NCBI GenBank assembly: GCA_001898625.1
Contig: MKUP01000010.1
Location: 526,111-590,110 of the forward strand
Reading direction: 5' to 3'
DNA length: 64,000 bases
Origin: Burkholderiales bacterium 67-32
GTDB lineage: Bacteria; Pseudomonadota; Gammaproteobacteria; Burkholderiales; Burkholderiaceae_B
The notes below the pieces were generated by a model that made no database searches, was not told the origin of the DNA, and worked only from the letters and a program-made list of their open reading frames with translations. Positions 28,721-37,078 of this stretch are shown here, in pieces. The position numbers were made by a program, and so were the translations under genes. Numbering within the stretch: the first letter of the stretch is position 1; every line of letters begins with the position of its first letter.

Positions 28721-30481
28721 ATGCCCGCCCCTTCCGCGCTGCCCGACATGGACACCCCGCGCCCGGACGCCGTCCTGACCGAGATCGTCCGCAACGGCGT
28801 CCTGGCCGTGACCGAGGAAATGAAGACCAACCTCATGCGCACGGCCTACAACATGATCATCTACGAAGCGCTGGACTTCACCGTGGGCCTGTTCACGGCC
28901 GACGGGCAGACCGTCTCCATCGGCATCGGCCTGCCCAGCTTCATCCGCGGCATGGCAAACACCATCAAGGCCAACCTGGACAGGTACGGCAGCGACGGCA
29001 TCGAACCCGGCGACATCCTGGTGACCAACGACGCCTACATCACCGGCAGCCACCTCAACCACTTCACCTTCAGCCAACCCATCTTCTTCGACGGCCGGCT
29101 CACGGCCTGGGCCTGCTGCATGGCGCACTGGCCCGACGTCGGCGGCGCGCTGGGCGGCGTCACGTCGGACATCTACGCCGAAGGGCTCCAGATCCCGGTG
29201 CTCAAATACCAGCGAGCAGGCGTGGTCAACGAGGACCTGGTCGAGATCATCCGCACCAACGTCCGCCTGCCCGAACGGGCGATGGGCGACCTGCGCGCGC
29301 AGATCGTGGCGGTCACCACCGGCGCGCGGCGGTTCTCCGAACTGCTGGAGCGATACGGCCGCGGGCCCGTTCTGGGCGCCATCATGAACATCATGGACCA
29401 GTCCGAGGCCGCGGCCCGGCAGCGGACGCTGTCGATTCCCGACGGCGTCTACGAAGCGGAATCCTTCATGGACGACGACGGCCTGGACATCGGCAGGCCC
29501 GTGCCGATCAAGGTGCGCGTGATCAAGCAAGGCGACGAATTGACCGTCGACCTGTCCGACATCAGCCCGCAGGTTCGCGGCTTCTTCAACTCAGGCCCCA
29601 GCACCGGCTACTCCTGCGCGCAGGTCGCCTACAAATGCCTGACCTCGCCCACGGACTACCCCATCAACGAAGGCAGCTTCCGGCCGCTGAAAGTGATCGT
29701 GCCGCAGGGAACGGTGGTCAGCGCCATCAAGCCCGCGGCCATGCGCAAGTGGATGACCTTCCCCATGACCGTGGTCGACACGATCTTCAAGGCACTGGCC
29801 AGCGCGATTCCCGACCGCACCATCGCCGCGCACCACGCCGACCTGGTGATCGCGATGTTCCATGGCATCGCGCCGGCGGACGGCCAATTCTTCATCGGCT
29901 TCATCGGCCCGACCGGCGGCGGCTGGGGCGCCAAGCAGTCGGCCGACGGCATGAGCGGTGTGGTCTGCTCGAACGACGGCGACACCCACAACAGCCCCTG
30001 CGAACAGCTCGAATCCAAGTACCCCATCCTGATCGAACGCCACGCCCTGCGCCCCGATTCCGGCGGGGCCGGCAGGTACCGGGGCGGACTGGGCACCGAG
30101 GTCGTGGTCCGGGCACGCTCGACCCTGTCGGTCGACGTCCAGGCCGACCGCATGCAATGCGCGCCCTGGGGGCTGCACGGCGGCCACGCCGGCCTGCCCA
30201 ACGAGGTCATCGTGACCCGCCACGGCTCGGGCCAGCCCCAGACCGTGGCCGGCAAGATACGCAACGAACGCCTCAAGCCGGGCGACACGCTGCACCTGCG
30301 CGCGGGCGGCGGAGGCGGCTTCGGCCCGCCCGCCGAAAGAGATCCCGAGTCCGTGCTCGACGACGTACGGCAGGGCTACGTCAGCGCCGGCAACGCGCGT
30401 GACATCTACCAGGTCGTGATCGACGACGACAGAATCGACGTCACGGCAACCCGGCGGCTCAGGCAAGACGCCCGCCGCTGA
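28721..30481 (+). CDS. hyuB: hydantoinase/oxoprolinase family subunit B
   Basis: A 586-residue HyuB-type subunit with characteristic segments: LMRTAYNMIIYEALDFTVGLF, PGDILVTNDAYITGSHLNHFT, and a C-terminal Gly-rich RAGGGGGFGPPAERDPE. It follows hyuA by 2 bp with a GGAG ribosome-binding site inside the hyuA 3' end, so A and B are expected to form one complex. A periplasmic transport protein gene follows 24 bp downstream. Confidence 0.88.
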   Translation: MPAPSALPDMDTPRPDAVLTEIVRNGVLAVTEEMKTNLMRTAYNMIIYEALDFTVGLFTADGQTVSIGIGLPSFIRGMANTIKANLDRYGSDGIEPGDILVTNDAYITGSHLNHFTFSQPIFFDGRLTAWACCMAHWPDVGGALGGVTSDIYAEGLQIPVLKYQRAGVVNEDLVEIIRTNVRLPERAMGDLRAQIVAVTTGARRFSELLERYGRGPVLGAIMNIMDQSEAAARQRTLSIPDGVYEAESFMDDDGLDIGRPVPIKVRVIKQGDELTVDLSDISPQVRGFFNSGPSTGYSCAQVAYKCLTSPTDYPINEGSFRPLKVIVPQGTVVSAIKPAAMRKWMTFPMTVVDTIFKALASAIPDRTIAAHHADLVIAMFHGIAPADGQFFIGFIGPTGGGWGAKQSADGMSGVVCSNDGDTHNSPCEQLESKYPILIERHALRPDSGGAGRYRGGLGTEVVVRARSTLSVDVQADRMQCAPWGLHGGHAGLPNEVIVTRHGSGQPQTVAGKIRNERLKPGDTLHLRAGGGGGFGPPAERDPESVLDDVRQGYVSAGNARDIYQVVIDDDRIDVTATRRLRQDARR

Positions 30482-30505
30482 TCGTTCCACCCCAGAGGAG
30501 ACACC

Positions 30506-31504
30506 ATGACGTCCGAAAGACTCGATTCGTTGCAAGCGGCCCGCATGGCCGCCATAGGCGCCGCGGCCTGCGCCGCCCTGGCTGCCGGTCCGGCCCAGGC
30601 CCTGGCCGCCGACGCCTTTCCCTCGCGGCCGGTCATCCTGGTCGTTCCCTACGCCCCGGGCGGCGGCGCCGACATCCTCGCCCGCACCGTCGCCAAATAC
30701 CTGGGCCGCGAATGGAACCAACCCGTCGTCGTCGAATCGCGCGCGGGGGGAGGCACCACGATAGGCGCCAGCTACGTCGCGCGGGCCAGGCCCGACGGCT
30801 ACACGCTCCTGATCAGCGTGACCCAGCACGCCATCGCGCCATCGCTGTTCAAGCAATTGCCCTACGACTATCTCAAGGACCTGGCGCCCGTCGCGCTGCT
30901 GTCCGACAGCCCCTTCATCCTGACCGTGCCCGAACGCTCGCCGTACGCGAACCTGTCCGACCTGCTGACGGCGCTCCAGCGCAAGGGCGGTTCCATGAAC
31001 TTCGGCTCGTCGGGTCCTGCCAGCGTGCCCCACCTGGCCGGCGAGATGCTGAACCAGGCCACGGGCGCCAAGGCCACGCACATTCCCTTCCCCGGTACGG
31101 CGCCGGCGTTCACCGCGCTGCTGGGGGAACAGATCGACTACCTGTTCGGCGACACCTCGGTGCTGCCCAGCGTGCTGGCCGGCAAAGTCAAGGCACTGGC
31201 CGTCACGACTCGCGATCGCAGTCCGGCGCTCCCCAACGTGCCCGCCATGTCCGAGACCATTCCGGGTTTCGCGCTGTCGTCATGGGTGGGGCTGGAAGCG
31301 CCGGCGGGTACGCCCCCGGCCATCGTCACGGCGATCAACGCCACGGTGCAGAAGATCCTGAAGGATCCGGACCTGCTCAAGTCCTTCGCGGAAACCGCGA
31401 AGGTGCCGCTGCCCTCGACCCCGGCCGAATACGGCGATTTCAGGAAAGCCGAGGTCGAGAAATTCCGCGCCCTGACGCAGAAAATCGGCATCAAGCTCGA
31501 GTGA
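30506..31504 (+). CDS. Bug-family tripartite tricarboxylate transport substrate-binding protein
   Basis: A 332-residue periplasmic solute-binding protein of the Bug/TctC family, which is greatly expanded in Bordetella and relatives. A signal peptide (about residues 1-35, ending AQALAADAFP) precedes the family start FPSRPVILVVPYAPGGGADILAR. The strong GAGGAG ribosome-binding site and position after hyuAB suggest it captures the hyu substrate. No TctA/TctB membrane subunits are nearby, as is common for orphan Bug proteins. Confidence 0.9.
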   Translation: MTSERLDSLQAARMAAIGAAACAALAAGPAQALAADAFPSRPVILVVPYAPGGGADILARTVAKYLGREWNQPVVVESRAGGGTTIGASYVARARPDGYTLLISVTQHAIAPSLFKQLPYDYLKDLAPVALLSDSPFILTVPERSPYANLSDLLTALQRKGGSMNFGSSGPASVPHLAGEMLNQATGAKATHIPFPGTAPAFTALLGEQIDYLFGDTSVLPSVLAGKVKALAVTTRDRSPALPNVPAMSETIPGFALSSWVGLEAPAGTPPAIVTAINATVQKILKDPDLLKSFAETAKVPLPSTPAEYGDFRKAEVEKFRALTQKIGIKLE

Positions 31505-31860
31505 ACACGCCGCGCGCCACCTCCTCGCGGCTCAAGGCCGTCGCCCTGGCCGGCCGCTGGCAGGGCCTGGTGCAGCGCCACCTGCCGCTGCGCGGCGGGC
31601 CGTGCTCATGCGTGATGGGCATCGGCAACATCACCGTTGCCGACTTCGAGATCGACCTGCTCGATTTCCTGCACGGGAAATATGCGCGCGACGGGTCGCT
31701 CGATCCGCATTTCGCGCACGCGGGCTATGAAGCGGCAACGGCGGGCAGCCTGCTCCTGCTGTTGCAGTCGCTGGCCCGCGACCCGGCGCTTCCCGAGAGC
31801 GCCGCCGACCTGCTCGACGGGCTTGAATCCTCGCTGGGATCGCTGGAAGCCGGCCATTGA
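31501..31860 (+). CDS. small hypothetical protein overlapping the Bug gene
   Basis: A 119-residue product starting with a GTG that overlaps the Bug stop codon (GTGA at 31501-31504). Visible features are a CSC pair (about residue 36), an acidic stretch ADFEIDLLDFLHGKYARD, and a Leu-rich helix SLLLLLQSLARD. I do not recognise the family. The 4-base overlap and the regular coding pattern argue that it is translated with the Bug gene. It converges on zapE. Confidence 0.55.
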   Translation: MNTPRATSSRLKAVALAGRWQGLVQRHLPLRGGPCSCVMGIGNITVADFEIDLLDFLHGKYARDGSLDPHFAHAGYEAATAGSLLLLLQSLARDPALPESAADLLDGLESSLGSLEAGH

Positions 31861-31875
31861 GCCGGCTCCGGGCGG

Positions 31876-32970
31876 CTACAAGACCACCGTCTCCCGCCGC
31901 TCGGCATCCAGGTATTCCCTGGACTGCATCTCCAGCAAGCGCGACACCGTCCGGTGGAATTCGTTGGCCAGCGCCCCCTCGGTGTAAAGCTCCTCGGGTT
32001 CGCAGGCCGCCGACATGATCAGCTTGATCTTGTGGTCGTAGAACACGTCCACCAGCCAGGTAAAGCGCCGTGCTTCGGACGCCTGCCGGGGACCCATGCT
32101 GGGCACGTCCGACAGGATCACCGCGTGGAAGCGGCTGGCCAGTTCCAGGTAATCGTTCTGCGACCTCGGCCCGCCGCACAGCGTGGCGAAGTCGAACCAC
32201 ACCACCGTGCCGCTCAGCTTGCGGGCCTTGATCTGCCGGTTCTCGACCGACAGCACCGGCGGCTCGATGGGCGGGGTGTCGGCCAGCGCGCCGAAGGCCT
32301 TCTCCAGCGCCTCGTCCGCCTCCGGGCCCAGCGGGCTGTGGTAGATCTCGACCTGTTCCAGCGCCCGCCGGCGATAGTCCACGCCGGAGTCGACGTTCAT
32401 CACGTCCATCTTTTCCTCGATCAGCGCGATGGCCGGCAGGATGCGGTCGCGATGCAGGCCGTCGGGATACAGCGTCGAGGGTTCGTAGTTGGACGTCATC
32501 ACGAACGACGTCCCATTGGCGAACAACGCCAGCAGCAGCCGGTACAGGATCATGGCGTCGGCCACGTCCGAGACGTGGAACTCGTCGAAGCAGATCAGCC
32601 GGTAGCGGCGCGAGATACGGCGCGCCACCTCGTCCAGCGGATCGGCCATGCCCTTGACCTCGTCCAGCTCGCGGTGCACGCCGCGCATGAATTCGTGGAA
32701 ATGCAGCCGCGTCTTGCGCTGGACCGGCACCGTGGCATAGAAGGCGTCCATCAGGAAGCTCTTGCCGCGCCCGACGCCGCCCCACATGTAGACGCCGCGC
32801 GGCACGCCCGGCCGGTTCAACAGGCGCTTCAGGGCATTGGAACGCAGCGACTTGAACTCCACCCAATCATCGTAATAGCGCTGCAGGCGCTCGATGGCGG
32901 CACGCTGGGCCGAATCCGGGGCGAACCCGCGCTCGGCCAGGGCTTGTTCATAGTATTCGCGGACGTTCAT
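31876..32970 (-). CDS. zapE: cell division ATPase ZapE (AFG1 family)
   Basis: A 364-residue AFG1-like P-loop ATPase linked to Z-ring constriction. Walker A is WGGVGRGKSFLMD and Walker B is LICFDEFHVSDVADA, followed by VMTSNYEPSTLYPDGL. The start is the ATG giving MNVREYYEQALAERG. An open frame continues far upstream antisense to ku and ligD, but that extension has no coding character. It is divergent from ku. Confidence 0.92.
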   Translation of the reverse strand: MNVREYYEQALAERGFAPDSAQRAAIERLQRYYDDWVEFKSLRSNALKRLLNRPGVPRGVYMWGGVGRGKSFLMDAFYATVPVQRKTRLHFHEFMRGVHRELDEVKGMADPLDEVARRISRRYRLICFDEFHVSDVADAMILYRLLLALFANGTSFVMTSNYEPSTLYPDGLHRDRILPAIALIEEKMDVMNVDSGVDYRRRALEQVEIYHSPLGPEADEALEKAFGALADTPPIEPPVLSVENRQIKARKLSGTVVWFDFATLCGGPRSQNDYLELASRFHAVILSDVPSMGPRQASEARRFTWLVDVFYDHKIKLIMSAACEPEELYTEGALANEFHRTVSRLLEMQSREYLDAERRETVVL

Positions 32971-33081
32971 TACGGTCGGGCAAAAGACGAAAGTATACGT
33001 CCAGCGGGCAGCCGCCCTTTCCGCCTGCCCCGGCCTCGGATATGCTGGAAGCGACGATTTCGCTACACAAGGGGAACGGCC

Positions 33082-33951
33082 ATGGCCTCCACGGCACGCA
33101 CACTCTGGAAAGGCGCCATCAGTTTCGGCCTGGTTCACATTCCGGTGGCGCTGTACACCGCCACCCAGGAAAACGAACTGGACTTCGACTGGCTGGACAA
33201 GCGCAGCATGGACCCGGTGGGCTACAAACGCGTCAACAAGCGCACCGGCCGCGAGATCGCGCGCGAGAACATCGTCAAGGGCATCGCCTATGAAGACGGC
33301 CGCTACGTCGTGCTGTCCGACGACGAGATACGCGCCGCCTATCCCGAATCGACGCAAACCATAGAGATCGAGACCTTCGTCGCGGCCGACGCCATTCCGT
33401 TCGTCTATCTCGAACGCCCCTATTACCTGGCGCCCCTGGGCAAAGGCGCCAAGGTCTACGCGCTGCTGCGCGAGGCGCTGTTCAAGACCGGGCGGATAGG
33501 CGTGGCGCGCGTGGTCATCCAGACCAAGCAGCACCTGGCCGCGCTGATTCCCGCCGGGCCCGGCCTGGTCCTGAACCTGCTGCGCTGGGGCGACGAAATC
33601 CGTTCGTGGGAGAACCTCGACCTGCCCGAGGAAGGCAGCCACGCCGAAGGTATCTCGGCGCGCGAAATGAAGATGGCCGTCCAGTTGATCGAAGACATGG
33701 CGGGCGACTGGGATCCCCGGCAGTTCCACGACGAGTTCAAGGAAAAGATCCTGCAACTGGTGCAGGCCAGGATCCAAGCCGACGAAACCCAGGCCGTCAC
33801 CCCCATCGAGTCCATGGAGGAAGCCCGCCCCACCGCTGACATCGTGGACCTGACGGAACTGCTCAAGCGCAGCCTGGACAAGAACAAGGGCGGCGGTGGC
33901 GCCAGCGGCGGCGGGCATGCCCGCGGCGGCAAGTCCCGGCGTAGCGCCTGA
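33082..33951 (+). CDS. ku: non-homologous end-joining protein Ku
   Basis: A 289-residue bacterial Ku that binds DNA ends as a homodimer and recruits LigD. It begins with the family-typical ARTLWKGAISFGLVHIPVALYTATQ, has a full Ku core with RPYYLAPLGKGAKVYALLREAL and MKMAVQLIEDM, and ends in a basic Gly-rich tail (GGGHARGGKSRRSA) of the kind that aids DNA binding. AAGGGGA lies upstream of the ATG. ligD follows 21 bp later. Confidence 0.95.
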   Translation: MASTARTLWKGAISFGLVHIPVALYTATQENELDFDWLDKRSMDPVGYKRVNKRTGREIARENIVKGIAYEDGRYVVLSDDEIRAAYPESTQTIEIETFVAADAIPFVYLERPYYLAPLGKGAKVYALLREALFKTGRIGVARVVIQTKQHLAALIPAGPGLVLNLLRWGDEIRSWENLDLPEEGSHAEGISAREMKMAVQLIEDMAGDWDPRQFHDEFKEKILQLVQARIQADETQAVTPIESMEEARPTADIVDLTELLKRSLDKNKGGGGASGGGHARGGKSRRSA

Positions 33952-33972
33952 CCTTGGCGACCGGAGCCCGAC

Positions 33973-36393
33973 ATGGCCAGGAACGATGCCCTGCGGACCT
34001 ACCGCGCCAAGCGCGACTTCGCCCACACGCCCGAACCCGCCCACGGCGGCAAGCCCGGCGCGCACGCCCTGTCCTTCGTCGTCCAGCGCCATGCGGCGCG
34101 GCGCCTGCACTACGACTTCCGGCTGGAGCTGGACGGCACGCTCAAGAGCTGGGCCGTGCCCAAGGGGCCGAGTCTGGACCCGGGCGTCAAGCGCATGGCG
34201 GTCCAGGTCGAGGACCACCCGCTGTCCTACGGCAGCTTCGAAGGCCGCATCCCCGAGGGCCACTATGGCGCCGGCGAGGTCGCCATCTGGGATGCCGGAA
34301 CCTGGATCCCACTGGAGGATCCGCGCAAGGGCTATCGCGCGGGCAAGCTCAAGTTCGAACTGCGCGGCGCCAAGCTGCACGGCCAGTGGGCGCTGGTGCG
34401 GATGCGCAAAGCCGAGAAGCAGCCGGCCTGGCTGTTGATCAAGGAAAAGGACGACTACGCGGTCACCGGTCCCGAGGCCGAGGCCGAGGAAGCGTCCGCC
34501 CCGGCGCCGGCCTACGCCAGGCTGCCGGCCTCGCTCGAGCCGCAGTTGGCGACGCTGGTGAACGCGCCGCCGCCCGATCCCGAACACTGGCAATACGAAC
34601 TGAAGTTCGACGGCTACCGGATCCTGGCCCGCATCGAAGGCAGCCAGGTGCGCCTGTACACGCGCACCGGCAAGGACTGGACGCGCAAGCTGGAGGAACT
34701 GCGCGCCGCCATCGCGGCCATGAACCTGGCCGATGCCTGGCTGGACGGCGAGATCATCGTGCCCGACGAACACGGCATCCCCGACTTCCAGGCCCTGCAG
34801 AACGCCTTCGAGACGGGCTCCGCCCAAGATGCCGTCTACTACCTGTTCGACCTGCCCTTCTACGCCGGCCGCGACCTGCGCCGCCTGCCGCTGGCCGAGC
34901 GTCGCACGACGCTGCGCAGCCTGCTGGACGGCGCCGACCCGGCGCGCGTGCGCTTCAGCGACGCGTTCGAGGCCGCGCCGCGCGACCTGGTCGCCTCGGC
35001 CTGCCGGCTGGGCTTCGAAGGCGTGATCGGCAAGCGCAAGGACGGCGGCTACCGCTCGGGCCGCTCCACAGACTGGATCAAGCTCAAGTGCCAGAACCGC
35101 CAGGAGTTCGTCATCGGCGGCTATACCGATCCGCAAGGCACGCGCTCGGGATTGGGTTCGCTGCTGCTGGGCGTGCACGACGATGATGGGCGTCTGCGCT
35201 ACGCGGGCAACGTCGGTTCGGGATTCGACCAGCGCACCCTGTTGTCGCTGAAGAAGCGCCTGGATGAACTGGCCGCGCCGCACTCCCCGTTCGAGCGCAA
35301 CACGAAGGGGCTGGGCAAGGCCCACTGGGTGCGTCCCGAACTGCTGGCCGAAGTCTCGTTCGCCGAATGGACCGGCGGCGGCCACATCCGCCAGGGCGTC
35401 TTCCGCGGGCTGCGCACGGACAAGCCCGCCGGCGCCGTCACCCGCGAACAGGCAACCGCGCCGCCCAAGGAGTCCGACACCATGCAAAGCAACGGCCTGC
35501 CCGCCTCTTTCCGCGTGACGCATCCGGGACGGGTGATCGACAAGCAGAGCGGCATCACCAAGCTGCAACTGGTCCAGTGCTACGCGGCCATGGCGCCTTT
35601 GCTGCTGCCACACCTGAAGAACCGGCCCGTGGCCCTGGTGCGGGCACCCGACGGCGTGGGCGGCGAACGCTTCTTCCAGAAGCACGCCGACCGCGCCGCG
35701 CTGCCCGGCATGGTCCGGCTGCCGCGCGAGATCGACCCGGGCCATCCGCCGCTGATGAAGATCGACGACCTGCAGGGCCTCCTGTCCGCGGCGCAGATGA
35801 ACACCATCGAGCTGCACACCTGGAACGGCACGGACGATGCGATCGGCACGCCCGACCGCATGACCTTCGACCTGGACCCCGGCGAAGGCGTGGACTGGCC
35901 GCGCATCCGCGAAGGCACCCAGCTCGTGCACGCCTTCCTGCGCGAACTGGGCCTGCCCGCCTTCCTGAAGACCAGCGGCGGCAAAGGCATGCACATCATC
36001 GTACCGCTGCGGCCGCAATACGACTGGGACACGGTCAAGGCCTTCTCGCGCGCCATCGTCCAGCACCTGGCACAGACCCTGCCCAGCCATTTCGTGGCCA
36101 AGAGCGGGCCGAAGAACCGGGTCGGAAGGATATTCATCGACTATCTGCGCAACGGCTTCGGCGCCACCACGGTGTCGGCCTGGTCGGTACGCGCCCGGCC
36201 GGGGCTGGCCGTATCGGTGCCGGTGGCCTGGGAGGAACTGGACGGCTTGTCGGGTTCAGCCCACTGGACGCTGCACACGCTGGGCGATCGGCTTGCCACG
36301 GGCAACACGCCCTGGGCCGACTACGAGGGGTCGCGGATCGCGCTGACAGACGCGATGCGGCGCCTGGACTTCGATCCGGCCAAACTTGCGTAA
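33973..36393 (+). CDS. ligD: multifunctional DNA ligase LigD
   Basis: An 806-residue end-joining enzyme with three modules in the Pseudomonas order. The 3'-phosphoesterase domain (residues 1-160) has H40, H46, D48, R50 and H82. The ATP-dependent ligase domain (about 185-500) has the adenylated Lys in KFDGYR (K211). The primase-like polymerase domain (about 520-806) has the metal-binding DLDPGEG. Together with Ku it repairs double-strand breaks, filling and sealing ends. All key motifs are intact. Confidence 0.95.
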   Translation: MARNDALRTYRAKRDFAHTPEPAHGGKPGAHALSFVVQRHAARRLHYDFRLELDGTLKSWAVPKGPSLDPGVKRMAVQVEDHPLSYGSFEGRIPEGHYGAGEVAIWDAGTWIPLEDPRKGYRAGKLKFELRGAKLHGQWALVRMRKAEKQPAWLLIKEKDDYAVTGPEAEAEEASAPAPAYARLPASLEPQLATLVNAPPPDPEHWQYELKFDGYRILARIEGSQVRLYTRTGKDWTRKLEELRAAIAAMNLADAWLDGEIIVPDEHGIPDFQALQNAFETGSAQDAVYYLFDLPFYAGRDLRRLPLAERRTTLRSLLDGADPARVRFSDAFEAAPRDLVASACRLGFEGVIGKRKDGGYRSGRSTDWIKLKCQNRQEFVIGGYTDPQGTRSGLGSLLLGVHDDDGRLRYAGNVGSGFDQRTLLSLKKRLDELAAPHSPFERNTKGLGKAHWVRPELLAEVSFAEWTGGGHIRQGVFRGLRTDKPAGAVTREQATAPPKESDTMQSNGLPASFRVTHPGRVIDKQSGITKLQLVQCYAAMAPLLLPHLKNRPVALVRAPDGVGGERFFQKHADRAALPGMVRLPREIDPGHPPLMKIDDLQGLLSAAQMNTIELHTWNGTDDAIGTPDRMTFDLDPGEGVDWPRIREGTQLVHAFLRELGLPAFLKTSGGKGMHIIVPLRPQYDWDTVKAFSRAIVQHLAQTLPSHFVAKSGPKNRVGRIFIDYLRNGFGATTVSAWSVRARPGLAVSVPVAWEELDGLSGSAHWTLHTLGDRLATGNTPWADYEGSRIALTDAMRRLDFDPAKLA

Positions 36394-36401
36394 ATCCAGG
36401 A

Positions 36402-36429
36402 TCGACAAGAGCGTGATTTTCGATAGAAT
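36402..36429 (+). promoter_or_regulatory. candidate promoter of the membrane protein-TonB receptor operon
   Basis: TCGACA (36402-36407), a 16-bp spacer and TAGAAT (36424-36429) each match the sigma-70 hexamers at five of six positions. The predicted start of transcription, about 36436, falls inside the dyad at 36431-36454. Confidence 0.5.
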
Positions 36430-36430
36430 T

Positions 36431-36454
36431 CGTTATATACCACCGTAACCAACG
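36431..36454. promoter_or_regulatory. ModE-like dyad over the predicted transcription start
   Basis: CGTTATAT-N7-TAACCAACG has the same total length (24 bp) and the same outer CGTTATAT...AACG ends as the E. coli modA operator as I recall it. The right half is imperfect. Position just after a -10 element suits repression. Molybdate control is a hypothesis, not shown. Confidence 0.35.
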
Positions 36455-36503
36455 ATATGGGTATCCCGGTTCGCGCCGGACGCATGCCTTGTCAGGACCT
36501 CCG

Positions 36504-37070
36504 ATGACATTCGAATTCCAGCACGCCGCCCATCCCATCGATACCCTGCCCTCCCACCTGCGCCAACGCTCGACCCTGATTCTTCTGGTGCTGGGCCTGC
36601 TGGCCGTCTTCCTCCACGCCACCTTCCGCTTTCCGCTGCAGTTGCCCGGCCATCACGGCCTGGAGTGGATGGCGCTGCTCGTCATGGCCCGGCATGTCTC
36701 GACCTATCGCTGGGCCGCGACCATCGCCGCCTGCGGCGCGGCGGTAACGGCCGCGAGCCTGCCCGCCCTCGGTTTTCACTCGCCGCTGGCGCCGCTGTTC
36801 TATCTGCTGCCTGGCCTTTGCCTGGATCTGCTCTTCCTGGCTCGGCCCACGACCTGGCGCACGAGCACCTGGCTGATAGGCACGCTGGCGGGCCTGGCGT
36901 TCGCCAGCAAGGTCCTCGTCCAGTGGATCGGGTTCGCCGCCTTCGATTTTCCCTTCGGCGCAGTCGCGCGCCACGGCCTGTTCCACGTCCTCGCCCTGCA
37001 CTTCGCTTTCGGCTTTGCCGGCGGTGCCATCGGCAACGTTCTGCTGCTGTTGAAGAAGCCCCATCCCTGA
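36504..37070 (+). CDS. small polytopic membrane protein, possible transport component
   Basis: A 188-residue protein with about five to six hydrophobic segments from residue 27 on (LILLVLGLLAVFLHATF, GLEWMALLVMARHV, WAATIAACGAAVTAASL, LFYLLPGLCLDLLFLA, a C-terminal FHVLALHFAFGFAGGAIGNVLLLL). It resembles in size and topology an ECF-type S component, but I cannot confirm the family. It is histidine-rich near membrane ends. Its position 8 bp ahead of a TonB-dependent receptor suggests a role in uptake of the same nutrient. AGGA precedes the ATG at 36504. Confidence 0.65.
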   Translation: MTFEFQHAAHPIDTLPSHLRQRSTLILLVLGLLAVFLHATFRFPLQLPGHHGLEWMALLVMARHVSTYRWAATIAACGAAVTAASLPALGFHSPLAPLFYLLPGLCLDLLFLARPTTWRTSTWLIGTLAGLAFASKVLVQWIGFAAFDFPFGAVARHGLFHVLALHFAFGFAGGAIGNVLLLLKKPHP

Positions 37071-37078
37071 TCCATCCC

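Noticed and set aside
32971..36090. Very long open frame on the minus strand continuing zapE upstream, antisense to ku and ligD
   Set aside because: Its translation is low-complexity and rich in Gln, Arg and Gly, typical of an antisense frame in GC-rich DNA, while ku and ligD on the other strand have complete domain signatures.
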